Source of the DNA: Bacteroidaceae bacterium | GTDB lineage: Bacteria; Bacteroidota; Bacteroidia; Bacteroidales; Bacteroidaceae | Assembly (NCBI GenBank): GCA_024398435.1 | Contig: JAKSJD010000004.1 | Location: forward strand, 62,001 to 126,000 | DNA length: 64,000 nt | Direction of reading: 5' to 3' | Part shown: one piece after another, positions 1 to 8,384 of the stretch | Position numbering within the stretch: the stretch's first letter is position 1 | Layout of the letters: the number at the start of each line of letters is the position of its first letter | The notes under the pieces: generated by a model | Database searches by the model: none | What the model saw: the letters and a program-made list of their open reading frames with translations, nothing else | What the model was told of the DNA's origin: nothing | Translations under genes and position numbers: made by a program

Positions 1-668
1 GAGAAGTCGAGAACATTTGCCCGACCTGATTGCTGAAGTACGATATCGAGTTTTCCGTCTTCACGCACGTTTTTCACGTAAGCCGTCAGTTTATCACCTG
101 TGTGGATGTCGCGGAAAAGTTCGTTTTGATAAATCAATCCGCCGAACTTGCCATCCACGATTGCCTTGAATCCGAGTTCTGTCTTTTGCTGAATGAGCAC
201 TTTGACGCTGTCGCCTTCGCGGTATGGAGGGCGTTCCTGAGAGAAGAACTTTTCAACCTTTGCTGAAGCCACGATGCGCGATGTGAGAGTGTCGATGTAG
301 CAATACACAATGTAGCTCTTGCCCTGCACCATTCGCATTTTCTGTTCCTTGAAAGGGCAGAAGAGGTCTTTCATAAGTCCCCAATCGAGGAAAGCACCGA
401 ATTGGTTTGTCCATTTCACTTCGAGGAAAGCAAACTGTCCCACTTCCACCAAAGGGTGTTCGGTGGTAGCGATGAGGCGTTCTTCATTGTCAAGATAGAG
501 GAACACGTCGACAATATCTCCAATCTTGCAATCGCGTGGTACATAGCGCTTTGGCAATAGTATGTCGCCTATTTCGCCAGCGTCGAGATAAACGCCGAAA
601 TCCACTTCACGCACTACTTCGAGTTGGTTTCTCTTTCCAAGTCGGATGTCTGTATTAATCTTCTCCAT
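1..668 (-). CDS. S1-domain RNA-binding protein, CvfB-like (3' end outside window)
   Basis: The start codon is at 668 and the frame stays open to base 1, so about 222 residues of a longer protein are visible. I translated it by hand. It begins MEKINTDIRLGKRNQLEVVR and shows repeated five-stranded S1-like segments such as DFGVYLDAGEIGDILLPKRY and GAFLDWGLMKDLFCPF, the pattern of the CvfB family (known for RNA-binding S1 repeats; CvfB of Staphylococcus affects virulence gene expression). It is probably a cytoplasmic RNA-binding protein. It is the last visible gene of the minus-strand run antiporter - LolD-like ATPase - this gene, separated from the ATPase gene by 64 bases rich in short TAACT/TATCT repeats. 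The family call rests on the S1 pattern and the arrangement of blocks; the target RNA is unknown. Confidence 0.8.
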   Translation of the reverse strand, partial: MEKINTDIRLGKRNQLEVVREVDFGVYLDAGEIGDILLPKRYVPRDCKIGDIVDVFLYLDNEERLIATTEHPLVEVGQFAFLEVKWTNQFGAFLDWGLMKDLFCPFKEQKMRMVQGKSYIVYCYIDTLTSRIVASAKVEKFFSQERPPYREGDSVKVLIQQKTELGFKAIVDGKFGGLIYQNELFRDIHTGDKLTAYVKNVREDGKLDIVLQQSGRANVLDF

Positions 669-732
669 TTATTCTAACTAATAACTGATAACTGATATCT
701 AATATCTTTATCTGATATCTTCTATCTTCTAA

Positions 733-1410
733 CTAATAACTTGTATCTTCTATCTTCTCGTCCACCACTTCTCCATCTACAAGTCGGATGGTGCGGTCGG
801 TGGTGGTGGCCAATTGTTCGTCGTGGGTGACGATTACGATGGTGTGGCCAAACTTATCGCGAAGGTCGAAGAAAAGTTGATGGAGTTCGCTTTTGTTTTT
901 GCTGTCGAGACTTCCCGAAGGTTCGTCAGCAAGGATTACTGAAGGGTTGTTGACCAATGCTCGGGCCACTGCCACCCTTTGTTTTTCGCCTCCTGAGAGT
1001 TCGTTTGGCTTGTGGTTGGCTCTGTCTTCAAGTCCGAGGAATTGCAGCAGTTCCATTGCTTTCTTCTTTGCCTCTTTCTGCGAAACGCCTGCAATCATAG
1101 CAGGAATCATGATGTTTTCGGCTGCTGTGAATTCGGGCAGCAACTGGTGGAACTGGAACACGAATCCAATATGCCCATTGCGAAACTTGGCCATTTCCTT
1201 TTGTCCCAAGTTGTTGACGCTTATTCCGTCGATTGTAATTTCGCCGCTGTCGGCATCGTCGAGAGTACCGATGATTTGCAGGAGTGTGGTTTTTCCGGCT
1301 CCGCTCGGACCTACGATGCTCACTACCTCGCCTTTATTGATGTGAAGACTTATGCCCTTCAACACCTGAAGCGAACCAAAGCTTTTCTTAATGTCTTTTA
1401 TGTCAATCAT
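733..1410 (-). CDS. LolD-like ABC transporter ATP-binding protein
   Basis: This is a 225-residue ABC ATPase of the LolD/MacB-type (3.A.1.125) group, which powers lipoprotein release or similar FtsX-fold permeases at the inner membrane. Walker A GPSGAGKT is at about residues 34-41, the Q-loop at about 86, the signature LSGGEKQR at about 138-145 and Walker B VILADE at about 158-163. The reading frame is open further upstream to 1485, but [13 protein letters not shown] at 1410 matches the usual N-terminus of the family and the longer version would run into the antiporter gene, so I chose 1410. A matching permease is not adjacent; the FtsX-type permease at 29.4 kb is a candidate partner. The exact substrate cannot be read from the sequence. 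Confidence 0.9.
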   Translation of the reverse strand: MIDIKDIKKSFGSLQVLKGISLHINKGEVVSIVGPSGAGKTTLLQIIGTLDDADSGEITIDGISVNNLGQKEMAKFRNGHIGFVFQFHQLLPEFTAAENIMIPAMIAGVSQKEAKKKAMELLQFLGLEDRANHKPNELSGGEKQRVAVARALVNNPSVILADEPSGSLDSKNKSELHQLFFDLRDKFGHTIVIVTHDEQLATTTDRTIRLVDGEVVDEKIEDTSY

Positions 1411-1451
1411 ATATATTGTGTATTTATTGTCAATGAATATCCCCCATCTCT

Positions 1452-3599
1452 TTATCCAATTTTGCTTATCCACTTCGAGAGCCAAGCAGAGGTGCGCGAC
1501 ATTTCGAACTGTCCGCCATGAGGTTCGGAGAAGGTGTAAGGTTCGTTGTTGCCCTCGTATTGGTCAGGATAAACTACCATGAGGTTGCAGTGGCTGAAAT
1601 TGTCCTTCAGCATGCGAGGCAATTTGTTGAATGCCTTCTGATAGCTGATGCCGCCTTGGCGAGCAGCCACGACGACGAGCAAATGGTCGGAATGGATGTC
1701 ATCCTTCATCTGCTGGAGTTCGTTCCACGATTCCATCAACTTATATTCAGCGCGGATGCTCTTGTGGTTGGTGTGGACATATTGGTAGATGAGTCGGCCG
1801 GTGGCTTCGGTGGAATGGAATTCGATTCGGCAACCGATTTCGGTCGTAAATCGTGCGATGCGTTCAATCCATCTGTAGAATCCAGCTTCGTATTCGGCTC
1901 TGTCGGGTACAGCTACCACGATTTTGCGGATGGTGTTGACAGGTTGTTGTATTCCGGCTATGATGAGTTGGCGACTCATGGCTTGGATAAGTCCTCCGAC
2001 GAAATTGCCAAACAGCGATTCATCTTTCTTGTCTTTATGGTGAAGTCCCACAATCAGTTCGGAAGCATCGTTCTCGCGAAGGCTGTGCACCACTCCGTTG
2101 ATGAGGTTGACGGCCAATCGGCTTTGTGTCTGCACCGGTACATCGGCTGCCACGCATATTTCTTCGGCCATGCCAAGGAGTTCGTGGCTTTGGCGCTGGG
2201 AGAATTCGGTTTCGTCGGCATCGTTCACCACGTTGAGGCAAATCAATCCGCGATTGAGTTTCTGATTGCGCATCATGATGGCTGTCTGGGTAATATTGCG
2301 GAGTTTATCAGGGCGGTTGACGAGCACGAGAATCTTCTCGTCATCTCCCTTTTGCCTGTCGTTGAGAGTTTCCTCGCTGTCGGCTTCGAGTTTCAGTTTT
2401 CGTGCAGCTTGATCCGTAGCTATCGAACTGATGATGCACGAAATCAGAATCATCACAACCACACCGTCGAGCACTGCATTGTTCATGAGTGGCACTCCAG
2501 GCATTATCTCAAGTTTCGTACCCACCATCACCATCGCAATGGCACCGGCAGCATGAGCTTCGGTGAGGCCAAACATCATGAGGCCCTGAGCATGGTTGAA
2601 ACGGAACATCTTTCGTGTGAGGAACGAAGCCAGCAGCTTTGAGATGGTGCTGACCACCACCATGATAACCACTACCTCGATGGCATTCATTTCCGTGAAG
2701 ATAGGTTTCAGATTGACGAGCATGCCCACTCCGATCAGGAAGTAAGGGATGAACAAGCTGTTGCCCACGAATTCGATGCGGTTCATCAAAGATGAAGCCT
2801 GAGGGATGAAGCGGTTGAAGATAAGTCCGGAAAGGAATGCTCCGAGCAATCCCTCGATGCCACACAGTTCGGCCAGTGCAGCCGAGAGGAACACCATTGC
2901 CAGAACGAAGATGAACTGAAGTACACGGTCGGTATATTTCTTGAAGAATGCGCGGATGATGATAGGGAAGATGAAGAACAAACCAGCGAAATAGGCAATG
3001 CACTTCACTGCAAACAAAATCCAATACCATGTGCCGCTGCCGCCTCTGTATCTGCCCGAAATCACAGCCAGCATCAGCAATGCCGAGAGCAATGCAATCA
3101 TTGTGGCAGCAATCGAGACAGTGACTGCAGGGTGCTTCGTGAGGCCGTATCTCGCCACGATTGGGTAGGCCACGATGGTGTGGGAAGCAAAGATGCACGA
3201 CAGCAGCAGCGAAGCTGAAATCGTGTAGCCAAGCAAGAAGTAGCCAGCCACAAAGCCTGCGCCAAACGGAATGGCAGCCGTAAGCACTCCGAACGAAATA
3301 CCCCTTGAGAGATTGTGCTTGAACCCTACGAGGTCCATTTCCAATCCAGCCAAAAACATGATATAGAGGATGCCCACCTGACCGAACAGGCGGAAGCTGT
3401 CGTCGCGTTCGAGCAATCCAAGTCCGTGTTCACCTATAAGCACACCGGCCAGAATCATACCGATGATATGAGGAATGCGGAGTTTTCCAAAAATAAGTGG
3501 GGCAAACAGAATGATAAGTAGTACCAGGAAGAACACCCAAGTGGGGTCCTGAATAGGAAAATGCAAAAATTGAGTCACTGAGTCCATATCTGAGTCCAT
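1452..3599 (-). CDS. CPA2-family cation/proton antiporter with C-terminal UspA-like domains
   Basis: This 715-residue protein has about 12 hydrophobic segments in its first 400 residues, typical of the Na+/H+ exchanger fold of the KefB/NhaS CPA2 family; the GAFLSGLIF stretch and the paired acidic and small residues fit. The C-terminal 300 residues are soluble and resemble one or two universal-stress-protein folds (for example the stretch beginning [14 protein letters not shown] and the later [13 protein letters not shown]), as in other Bacteroidota antiporters. It should exchange Na+ or K+ for H+ in the inner membrane. The frame is open to 3632, but a TAACTTTG -7 box at 3621-3628 on this strand places transcription start downstream of that codon, so 3599 (or 3587) is the real start. 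It heads the minus-strand run with the LolD-like gene, 41 bases apart. Confidence 0.88.
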   Translation of the reverse strand: MDSDMDSVTQFLHFPIQDPTWVFFLVLLIILFAPLIFGKLRIPHIIGMILAGVLIGEHGLGLLERDDSFRLFGQVGILYIMFLAGLEMDLVGFKHNLSRGISFGVLTAAIPFGAGFVAGYFLLGYTISASLLLSCIFASHTIVAYPIVARYGLTKHPAVTVSIAATMIALLSALLMLAVISGRYRGGSGTWYWILFAVKCIAYFAGLFFIFPIIIRAFFKKYTDRVLQFIFVLAMVFLSAALAELCGIEGLLGAFLSGLIFNRFIPQASSLMNRIEFVGNSLFIPYFLIGVGMLVNLKPIFTEMNAIEVVVIMVVVSTISKLLASFLTRKMFRFNHAQGLMMFGLTEAHAAGAIAMVMVGTKLEIMPGVPLMNNAVLDGVVVMILISCIISSIATDQAARKLKLEADSEETLNDRQKGDDEKILVLVNRPDKLRNITQTAIMMRNQKLNRGLICLNVVNDADETEFSQRQSHELLGMAEEICVAADVPVQTQSRLAVNLINGVVHSLRENDASELIVGLHHKDKKDESLFGNFVGGLIQAMSRQLIIAGIQQPVNTIRKIVVAVPDRAEYEAGFYRWIERIARFTTEIGCRIEFHSTEATGRLIYQYVHTNHKSIRAEYKLMESWNELQQMKDDIHSDHLLVVVAARQGGISYQKAFNKLPRMLKDNFSHCNLMVVYPDQYEGNNEPYTFSEPHGGQFEMSRTSAWLSKWISKIG

Positions 3600-3620
3600 T
3601 TTATTTGAAAAATGCGAGTG

Positions 3621-3628
3621 CAAAGTTA
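3621..3628 (-). promoter_or_regulatory. Bacteroidota -7 box for the antiporter gene
   Basis: On the minus strand the sequence reads TAACTTTG, a perfect TAnnTTTG box, 22 bases upstream of the start at 3599. No clear TTG -33 element lies at the usual distance, so the assignment rests on the -7 box alone. It helps decide the start codon of the antiporter. Confidence 0.55.
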
Positions 3629-3970
3629 GCAAATAATGCTGAAAGGAGAACGAAAAAAGTCATAAAATGTGTGGATTTTGGTGTTCGCCACCATGTTTTC
3701 ATGCGTTTTGCAAAGTCCGAATTGTCAATATTATATATAAATATGTGTCGTTTTTCTTCGTTTTTTTGAAGTGCGTCCGTCTACAAAACCCCGATGAAAT
3801 CGCGGTTTTTGGCACTTTTTCATACGAACTTGAGGCGGTAAATCGCAGATGACAAAATGAAACCACTGTGTTGATTTAACACTATGTTTTTGGGTGGTGT
3901 CCATTTTGGACATGAGCTTCATATTATATGGCAATAAAAACACTATTTCGTGACTTACAAAAAGTGCAAG

Positions 3971-3987
3971 TGGTGTCCAAAGTGTCC
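3971..3987 (+). repeat. Left arm of a 17-base inverted repeat
   Basis: TGGTGTCCAAAGTGTCC here is the exact reverse complement of 4169-4185; the arms are 181 bases apart and enclose the A/T tract. A partial copy (TGGTGTCC followed by ATTTTGGAC) sits at 3894-3910. Both arms are followed on their outer or inner side by an ACTTTTTT-like run, so similarity extends a little further with gaps. Confidence 0.85.
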
Positions 3988-4168
3988 TCACTTTTTTAAG
4001 TCAGGGCAACCATGGCCAAATATATATATAATATATTATATATATTATATATATATTTGAACTTATTTTTTATATTTTAATCTCTTTTGATTTTGATTTT
4101 TTGTGACAATCATCGGAAATACGATGTCAAAAACTCGGTGTAGTATTTCAAAAAAGTAAAGCCACTTT

Positions 4169-4185
4169 GGACACTTTGGACACCA
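4169..4185 (-). repeat. Right arm of the 17-base inverted repeat
   Basis: GGACACTTTGGACACCA pairs perfectly with 3971-3987. See the left arm for the related copy at 3894. Confidence 0.85.
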
Positions 4186-4297
4186 GTAACTTAAATTTTC
4201 TGCTCTCCATCCGTTTCCAATATTGCTCTCTGAACATGGAGTTTTCAGGTATGATTGCAACAAAATTTATAAATATATTAAATATTTATAAAAAAAT

Positions 4298-4328
4298 TTG
4301 GTCATATCGAAAAATCTTCGTAACTTTG
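4298..4328 (+). promoter_or_regulatory. Promoter without an adjacent gene
   Basis: TTG at 4298-4300, a 20-base spacer and TAACTTTG at 4321-4328 match the Bacteroidota consensus well. The next gene begins about 370 bases downstream and has its own promoter at 4653-4682. Transcription from here would make a long leader or a separate small RNA covering the 22-base repeats at 4369. Confidence 0.6.
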
Positions 4329-4368
4329 CACCGTGAACGAAAAACACAGCAAGCCGCAACCTCTCGAA

Positions 4369-4411
4369 CCGCGAAACTCTGGCTCGTGAACCGCGAAACT
4401 CGAACCCAAAC
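4369..4411 (+). repeat. Two-unit direct repeat, 22-base period
   Basis: GAACCGCGAAACTC occurs at 4366-4379 and again at 4388-4401, a spacing of exactly 22 bases. The core GCGAAACTC is shared with the longer 22-base array at 46501, so this may be a short or decayed member of the same family. Confidence 0.6.
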
Positions 4412-4652
4412 ATTGCGAGTGATGCCCCTATGTTCCACTTTCTTTTCCACTATAATATATACAGCTGCCTTTGTGCGCTGCCCGCCTGTCATGGCAAAGC
4501 GTTACTTGACTTATTGATACAACCGAGGCAATCATCTTTTAGCCCTTAACAATTAACCCTCGTCCCCTAACCGTGAACCCCCTCACGAATGGCAATAAGC
4601 CGGCAAAGTGTAGAATAAACCTATAAAGTTGTAAAAAATGAATTAATTCATT

Positions 4653-4682
4653 TTGCTATGTGAGAAAAATTCCTTAACTTTG
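4653..4682 (+). promoter_or_regulatory. Promoter of the vWA/tubulin/actin locus
   Basis: TTG at 4653-4655, a 19-base spacer and TAACTTTG at 4675-4682 form a near-perfect Bacteroidota promoter. Transcription should begin at about 4688-4690. That leaves only a handful of bases before the ATG at 4693, or about 12-14 before the ATG at 4702, so the 5' leader is very short. Confidence 0.75.
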
Positions 4683-4701
4683 CAAAAATATAATGACTGA
4701 T

Positions 4702-6234
4702 ATGAAAAAGATTCTGAATAATACAATACAACTGCTGGCCGTTGCAATGGTTATGCCCCTTGCCTGCCTATCTCTCTCTTCATGCCGCGATGCAAGGGAG
4801 AAGGAGTTTGACAATCTGCTTGTGAACTTGGCAGAGAGCGACGGCGAAATCGACTTCAACGATTGGGCAGAAATCACAGAATTCATCGATGCCAACAAGG
4901 CCCGCTTGGGTAAGTTCGTCAGTGATGGAGAGATTGATGCCGAAGCTGTGAAAGAGTATATCTCGCAATTCTTCCAGCATCGCCATCCATCCCAGGAGAT
5001 TGCCTTCAACGGAGCAGGCAATGCAAGCGAATTCCTCGCCGTGAAGTTCTATCTCGAGCGCAGCGGAAGCATGGTTCCCTACGATTCGCCACAAGGCAGA
5101 GGCGAGTTTAAGTCTGCCATCGTGAGCATGCTCAACAATCTTCCAGGCAATCCCGACGACAACACGATATTCGTAGTGAACGATGGCGTGTTCCCTTATC
5201 CCAACTCGTTCAAGCAGTTCATCACCGACCAGAATATCTTCGAAACCACTCGCGGAATCGGCAATCCAGGGTACACGGATTTCGGTTGCATCCTCGATTC
5301 AGTGCTCAATCGCAATGGCGATAACGACCTCAGCATCCTCGTGACCGATATGATTTATTCGACGAAGGATGTGGGAGTGGTCAACACGGAGAAGATATTC
5401 ACTGAGGCACAGGGAATGACCCATGCCGTGTTCAAGGATAAGGCTGCGGACAAGGCAATGGTGATTGCACAGATGGAAGGCAGCTACATAGGTCAGTACT
5501 ATCCATACAACCAACCACAGGGAGTGGCTTACTCGGGTGTGCGACCATATTATATAGTTGTTGTGGGCAACAATGAGAATATTGCCCGACTCACCCGAAG
5601 CGACCGCTATAAGGACTTTGCCGACCTCCGTTCGCTCAGCGGTTTCCAGCATGTGAGCCTCTTCTCGGCATCGGGCATCTACAAGCCATTCTATAGTTTC
5701 CTCCTGGCCGACAGCGACATTAAAGGCCGCTTCAAGGCCGACCGCAAACGCTCGGGAGAAGCCGACGTGAAGGCAGTGACCGACTTGAAACCCGACCGCG
5801 ATTCGGGCGATACCCAACTGGTGGTGGCTCTCGATCTCGGCGGAATGTTCGTCGAGGACAGTTATCTGATGGACAAGAACAACTATCGGATTGAAGCCGA
5901 CGAACCAATGGAAATCGTGAGCATCGCGCCAATCGAGCAATCAGACATCACTCCTACCAACAAAGACATCATGGCGAAGGCCACCCACCGAATGGTGCTC
6001 AAGCTCGGCCGAATCACCCATGCTCAGGACATCTGCATCACACTGCTCAACAAGTTCCCACAATGGATTGAGGCATCTTCGAGCGACGACGATTCAGCTC
6101 CTTCGGCTGCCGACCTCGACTTCCCTCACACCACCTTCGGACTTAAATATCTCCTGCGCGGAATCTACGAGAGCTATGCCAAGCAAACCGACGAACCATT
6201 CTACTTCAAGATGGAACTTGGCGTGGGGAATTAG
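4702..6234 (+). CDS. vWA-like lipoprotein, first gene of the tubulin/actin locus
   Basis: This 510-residue protein begins with a lipoprotein signal (MKK, hydrophobic stretch, lipobox ending LSSC near residue 25), so it should be anchored to a membrane outside the cytoplasm. At about residues 117-122 it has LERSGSM, which resembles the metal-binding DxSxS of von Willebrand A domains but with Glu in place of Asp. A Thr in GNPGYTDF (about 190) and an Asp in LVTDMIYS (about 213) fall where the other metal-binding residues of the fold belong. The region after 350 has two acidic, beta-rich stretches of unknown type. An ATG at 4693 is also in frame; I prefer 4702 because MKK starts a normal signal peptide and the transcript start is at about 4689. 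It is followed by a 112-base gap with a perfect 8-base hairpin (6252-6272). The vWA call is from motifs; the ligand is unknown. Confidence 0.75.
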   Translation: MKKILNNTIQLLAVAMVMPLACLSLSSCRDAREKEFDNLLVNLAESDGEIDFNDWAEITEFIDANKARLGKFVSDGEIDAEAVKEYISQFFQHRHPSQEIAFNGAGNASEFLAVKFYLERSGSMVPYDSPQGRGEFKSAIVSMLNNLPGNPDDNTIFVVNDGVFPYPNSFKQFITDQNIFETTRGIGNPGYTDFGCILDSVLNRNGDNDLSILVTDMIYSTKDVGVVNTEKIFTEAQGMTHAVFKDKAADKAMVIAQMEGSYIGQYYPYNQPQGVAYSGVRPYYIVVVGNNENIARLTRSDRYKDFADLRSLSGFQHVSLFSASGIYKPFYSFLLADSDIKGRFKADRKRSGEADVKAVTDLKPDRDSGDTQLVVALDLGGMFVEDSYLMDKNNYRIEADEPMEIVSIAPIEQSDITPTNKDIMAKATHRMVLKLGRITHAQDICITLLNKFPQWIEASSSDDDSAPSAADLDFPHTTFGLKYLLRGIYESYAKQTDEPFYFKMELGVGN

Positions 6235-6251
6235 GTTTTGTGGTTAAGGAA

Positions 6252-6272
6252 TTCAAGAGCGGAACTCTTGAA
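6252..6272 (+). other. Hairpin between the first two genes of the locus
   Basis: TTCAAGAG and CTCTTGAA form a perfect 8-base stem with a 5-base loop. No T run follows, so it is not an ordinary terminator; it could protect or separate the lipoprotein message from the downstream message. Confidence 0.5.
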
Positions 6273-6346
6273 CACTAAACATTTGTTGAGTGGTTAGTGG
6301 TTAGGGTTTAGAGAATTTAGAGAAATAATAAAACAAAAAACAAGAT

Positions 6347-6787
6347 ATGAAGGCTTACATAGCATTTCCAATCATCGGCATCATCATTTCAGTGGCATTC
6401 ATCATGATGGCCACTCCGATGTACGACTCGCTCAATTTCGATGCAGCATTCCTCAACGACATGTACAATTCGTACACCAACACCGCTGTGACCATCGTCT
6501 GCACGGCTTGGATAGTGGCAGCAATCTACTACTATGTCATCAATTCCGTACGCTTCAGTCGCTGGTACCACTGGCTTCTCATGCTCATCGCAGCAGTGAT
6601 CATTGCCCCAGGAATCTCGTTCTACAGCCCTTATGCCGAATTCAGTGAGGAAGGAAAAGACTACATGCAGCAGCTGACCACACTCAACTTCGTCAATGTA
6701 GGCGTGACAATCGTGATGTTCATCGTGGCATCGTTCTCCATCCGCTGGTGGAGCACCAACTGCCGCCACACACCGATTCCAGAGTAG
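6347..6787 (+). CDS. Small four-helix inner-membrane protein of the locus
   Basis: This is a 146-residue protein with four hydrophobic segments at about residues 5-22, 47-67, 74-92 and 115-134, with short polar loops and a polar C-terminus. I do not recognise a family. It lies between the vWA-like lipoprotein and the tubulin-like gene, 46 bases ahead of the latter, and is most likely the membrane partner or anchor of the system. No catalytic motif is visible. Coding is supported by even codon use like the neighbours and by its place within the gene set. Confidence 0.75.
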   Translation: MKAYIAFPIIGIIISVAFIMMATPMYDSLNFDAAFLNDMYNSYTNTAVTIVCTAWIVAAIYYYVINSVRFSRWYHWLLMLIAAVIIAPGISFYSPYAEFSEEGKDYMQQLTTLNFVNVGVTIVMFIVASFSIRWWSTNCRHTPIPE

Positions 6788-6832
6788 AAAGCGAAACGAA
6801 AACAAGAAGTCAAACAAAACAAACGCATAATA

Positions 6833-8359
6833 ATGAATTTATTCTTATTCTTAGTTGGAGGAACCGGTTCGCGAGTGCTCAAACCACTCATCATGCAGTT
6901 TGCCGCAGGCGTAAGGCCAACCGACCAGCAAACCGGACTTCCAATCAAAGACCTGCAAGTGGTGCCAATCATCATGGACCCTCACAGGGCAAACGAAGAC
7001 CTCAAGCGCACCGACGACTTGCTCCGCTGGTATAAGGAAATCCGCCAATCGCTCTACGGCGAACAGATAGAAGTGGAACGCGGATTCTTCAATGTGAAGA
7101 TTGCGACACTCTCCGACCTCGTGCCTCAGCACGGACTTTCCGACACATTCATCTTCAACCTCGGAAGCATTGCAGAAAAAGAGTTTAAGGACTATATCTC
7201 GTTCGACACACTCAACGACAGCAACCAAGCCCTTTGCAGCATGCTCTTCTCGCAGGAACACCTCAACACGAAGATGGACATCGGATTCGTGGGAAGTCCA
7301 AACATAGGCAGTGTGGCACTCAACCAATTCAAGAACTCAGTCGAGTTCCGCGAGTTTGCCAATGTCTACAAGAAGGAAGACAGAGTGTTCATCGTCAGTT
7401 CAATCTTCGGTGGCACAGGAGCTGCAGGTTTCCCAATCATCGTGAAAAACATCCGCGATGCAGCATATAATCCCAACCTCACCAACCGAGGCGACCTTCG
7501 CGATGCAAAGATAGGAGCACTCACCGTATTGCCTTATTTCAACGTGGCAAGCGACGAAAAAAGCCCTATCACACGTTCCGATTTCGTAATCAAGACAAAG
7601 TCGGCACTCTACTACTATCAGGAGAACCTCACAGGGCCAAAGAGCCTTTCGCTCAATGCATGCTACTACCTCGGCGATGAGGAACAGTCAGTGCCTTATC
7701 CAAACGACCCGGGAGGCGACGGACAGCGCAACGATGCCCACTTCATCGAAATGATAGGAGCTTCGGCAATCCTCGATTTCCTCTCAATTCCTGATGATAA
7801 GCTCCGCTCCGTAGACGGCAAGGCAATGAACCCAATATTCCGCGAATACGGATTGAAGCACGATGAGAATATGCTCACACTCATGTCGTTCGGTCAGAAA
7901 ACACGCGACCTCATGAACCAATGCATGGTGAAGTTCCACCTTCTCTTCATGTATGTCACCCACTCATTCCTTCAGGACATCGGACGCGGATACACACTCG
8001 ACAAACCCGAAATCAAGAGCTCGTTTGCTTCCACATCATTCTACCGCACACTGACCAACCAATTCTTCCACTCCTACTACGAGTGGCTGATGGAAATGCA
8101 GAACAACAACCGCAGTTTCGCTCCGTTCAACATCATGAGCCTCAAACTCGACAACTGCATCGTCGGAGTGATGCCAAAGAAGAGTTTCTTCTCGGGAACA
8201 ATCGACTATAAGACAATTCTTGCAGCAATGAATGCCCAATCAAAGAAAGCCCTAAGCCAATCGCTCTATGGCGAAAATCAGGCACCGCTCAAGTTGATGG
8301 ACCTCTTCGACCAAGTGGCCGACAAGATAATTGCCGAAAAGTATAACTCGATAAAATAG
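6833..8359 (+). CDS. Tubulin/FtsZ-like GTPase homologue
   Basis: This is a 508-residue cytoplasmic protein. The N-terminus MNLFLFLVGGTGSRV has the glycine-rich first loop of the tubulin/FtsZ fold at residues 9-14. At about residues 190-199 FGGTGAAG matches the tubulin signature (GGGTGSG/T). The block after it (FPIIVKNIRDA) fits the helix that follows this loop. I could not find the T7 catalytic loop (NxDxxD) with confidence, so GTP hydrolysis on assembly is unproven. The length is greater than FtsZ (about 380) and fits the broader Pfam 'Tubulin_2'/FtsZl-type proteins. It is followed 25 bases later by the actin-like gene, giving a tubulin-like and an actin-like protein in one operon. From family knowledge it should bind GTP and may form filaments; the rest is inference. 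Confidence 0.78.
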   Translation: MNLFLFLVGGTGSRVLKPLIMQFAAGVRPTDQQTGLPIKDLQVVPIIMDPHRANEDLKRTDDLLRWYKEIRQSLYGEQIEVERGFFNVKIATLSDLVPQHGLSDTFIFNLGSIAEKEFKDYISFDTLNDSNQALCSMLFSQEHLNTKMDIGFVGSPNIGSVALNQFKNSVEFREFANVYKKEDRVFIVSSIFGGTGAAGFPIIVKNIRDAAYNPNLTNRGDLRDAKIGALTVLPYFNVASDEKSPITRSDFVIKTKSALYYYQENLTGPKSLSLNACYYLGDEEQSVPYPNDPGGDGQRNDAHFIEMIGASAILDFLSIPDDKLRSVDGKAMNPIFREYGLKHDENMLTLMSFGQKTRDLMNQCMVKFHLLFMYVTHSFLQDIGRGYTLDKPEIKSSFASTSFYRTLTNQFFHSYYEWLMEMQNNNRSFAPFNIMSLKLDNCIVGVMPKKSFFSGTIDYKTILAAMNAQSKKALSQSLYGENQAPLKLMDLFDQVADKIIAEKYNSIK

Positions 8360-8384
8360 CAACCTCACACCCACCAAGATATAA

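Larger units (their letters stand above)
3629..4652. other. About 1 kb AT-rich non-coding region
   Basis: No convincing coding sequence lies here; the short open frames have no recognisable domain and poor composition. It holds a pure A/T stretch (about 4021-4058), a 17-base inverted repeat (3971-3987 and 4169-4185) with a related half copy at 3894, a promoter at 4298-4328 with no gene directly behind it, and a two-unit 22-base repeat at 4369-4411. The low GC content and repeats suggest either the remains of a lost element or a regulatory/ncRNA region. Confidence 0.6.

Noticed and set aside
3731-4263. Two short minus-strand open frames in the AT-rich gap as genes
   Set aside because: They contain the repeat arms, have no domain or promoter and are of unlikely composition.
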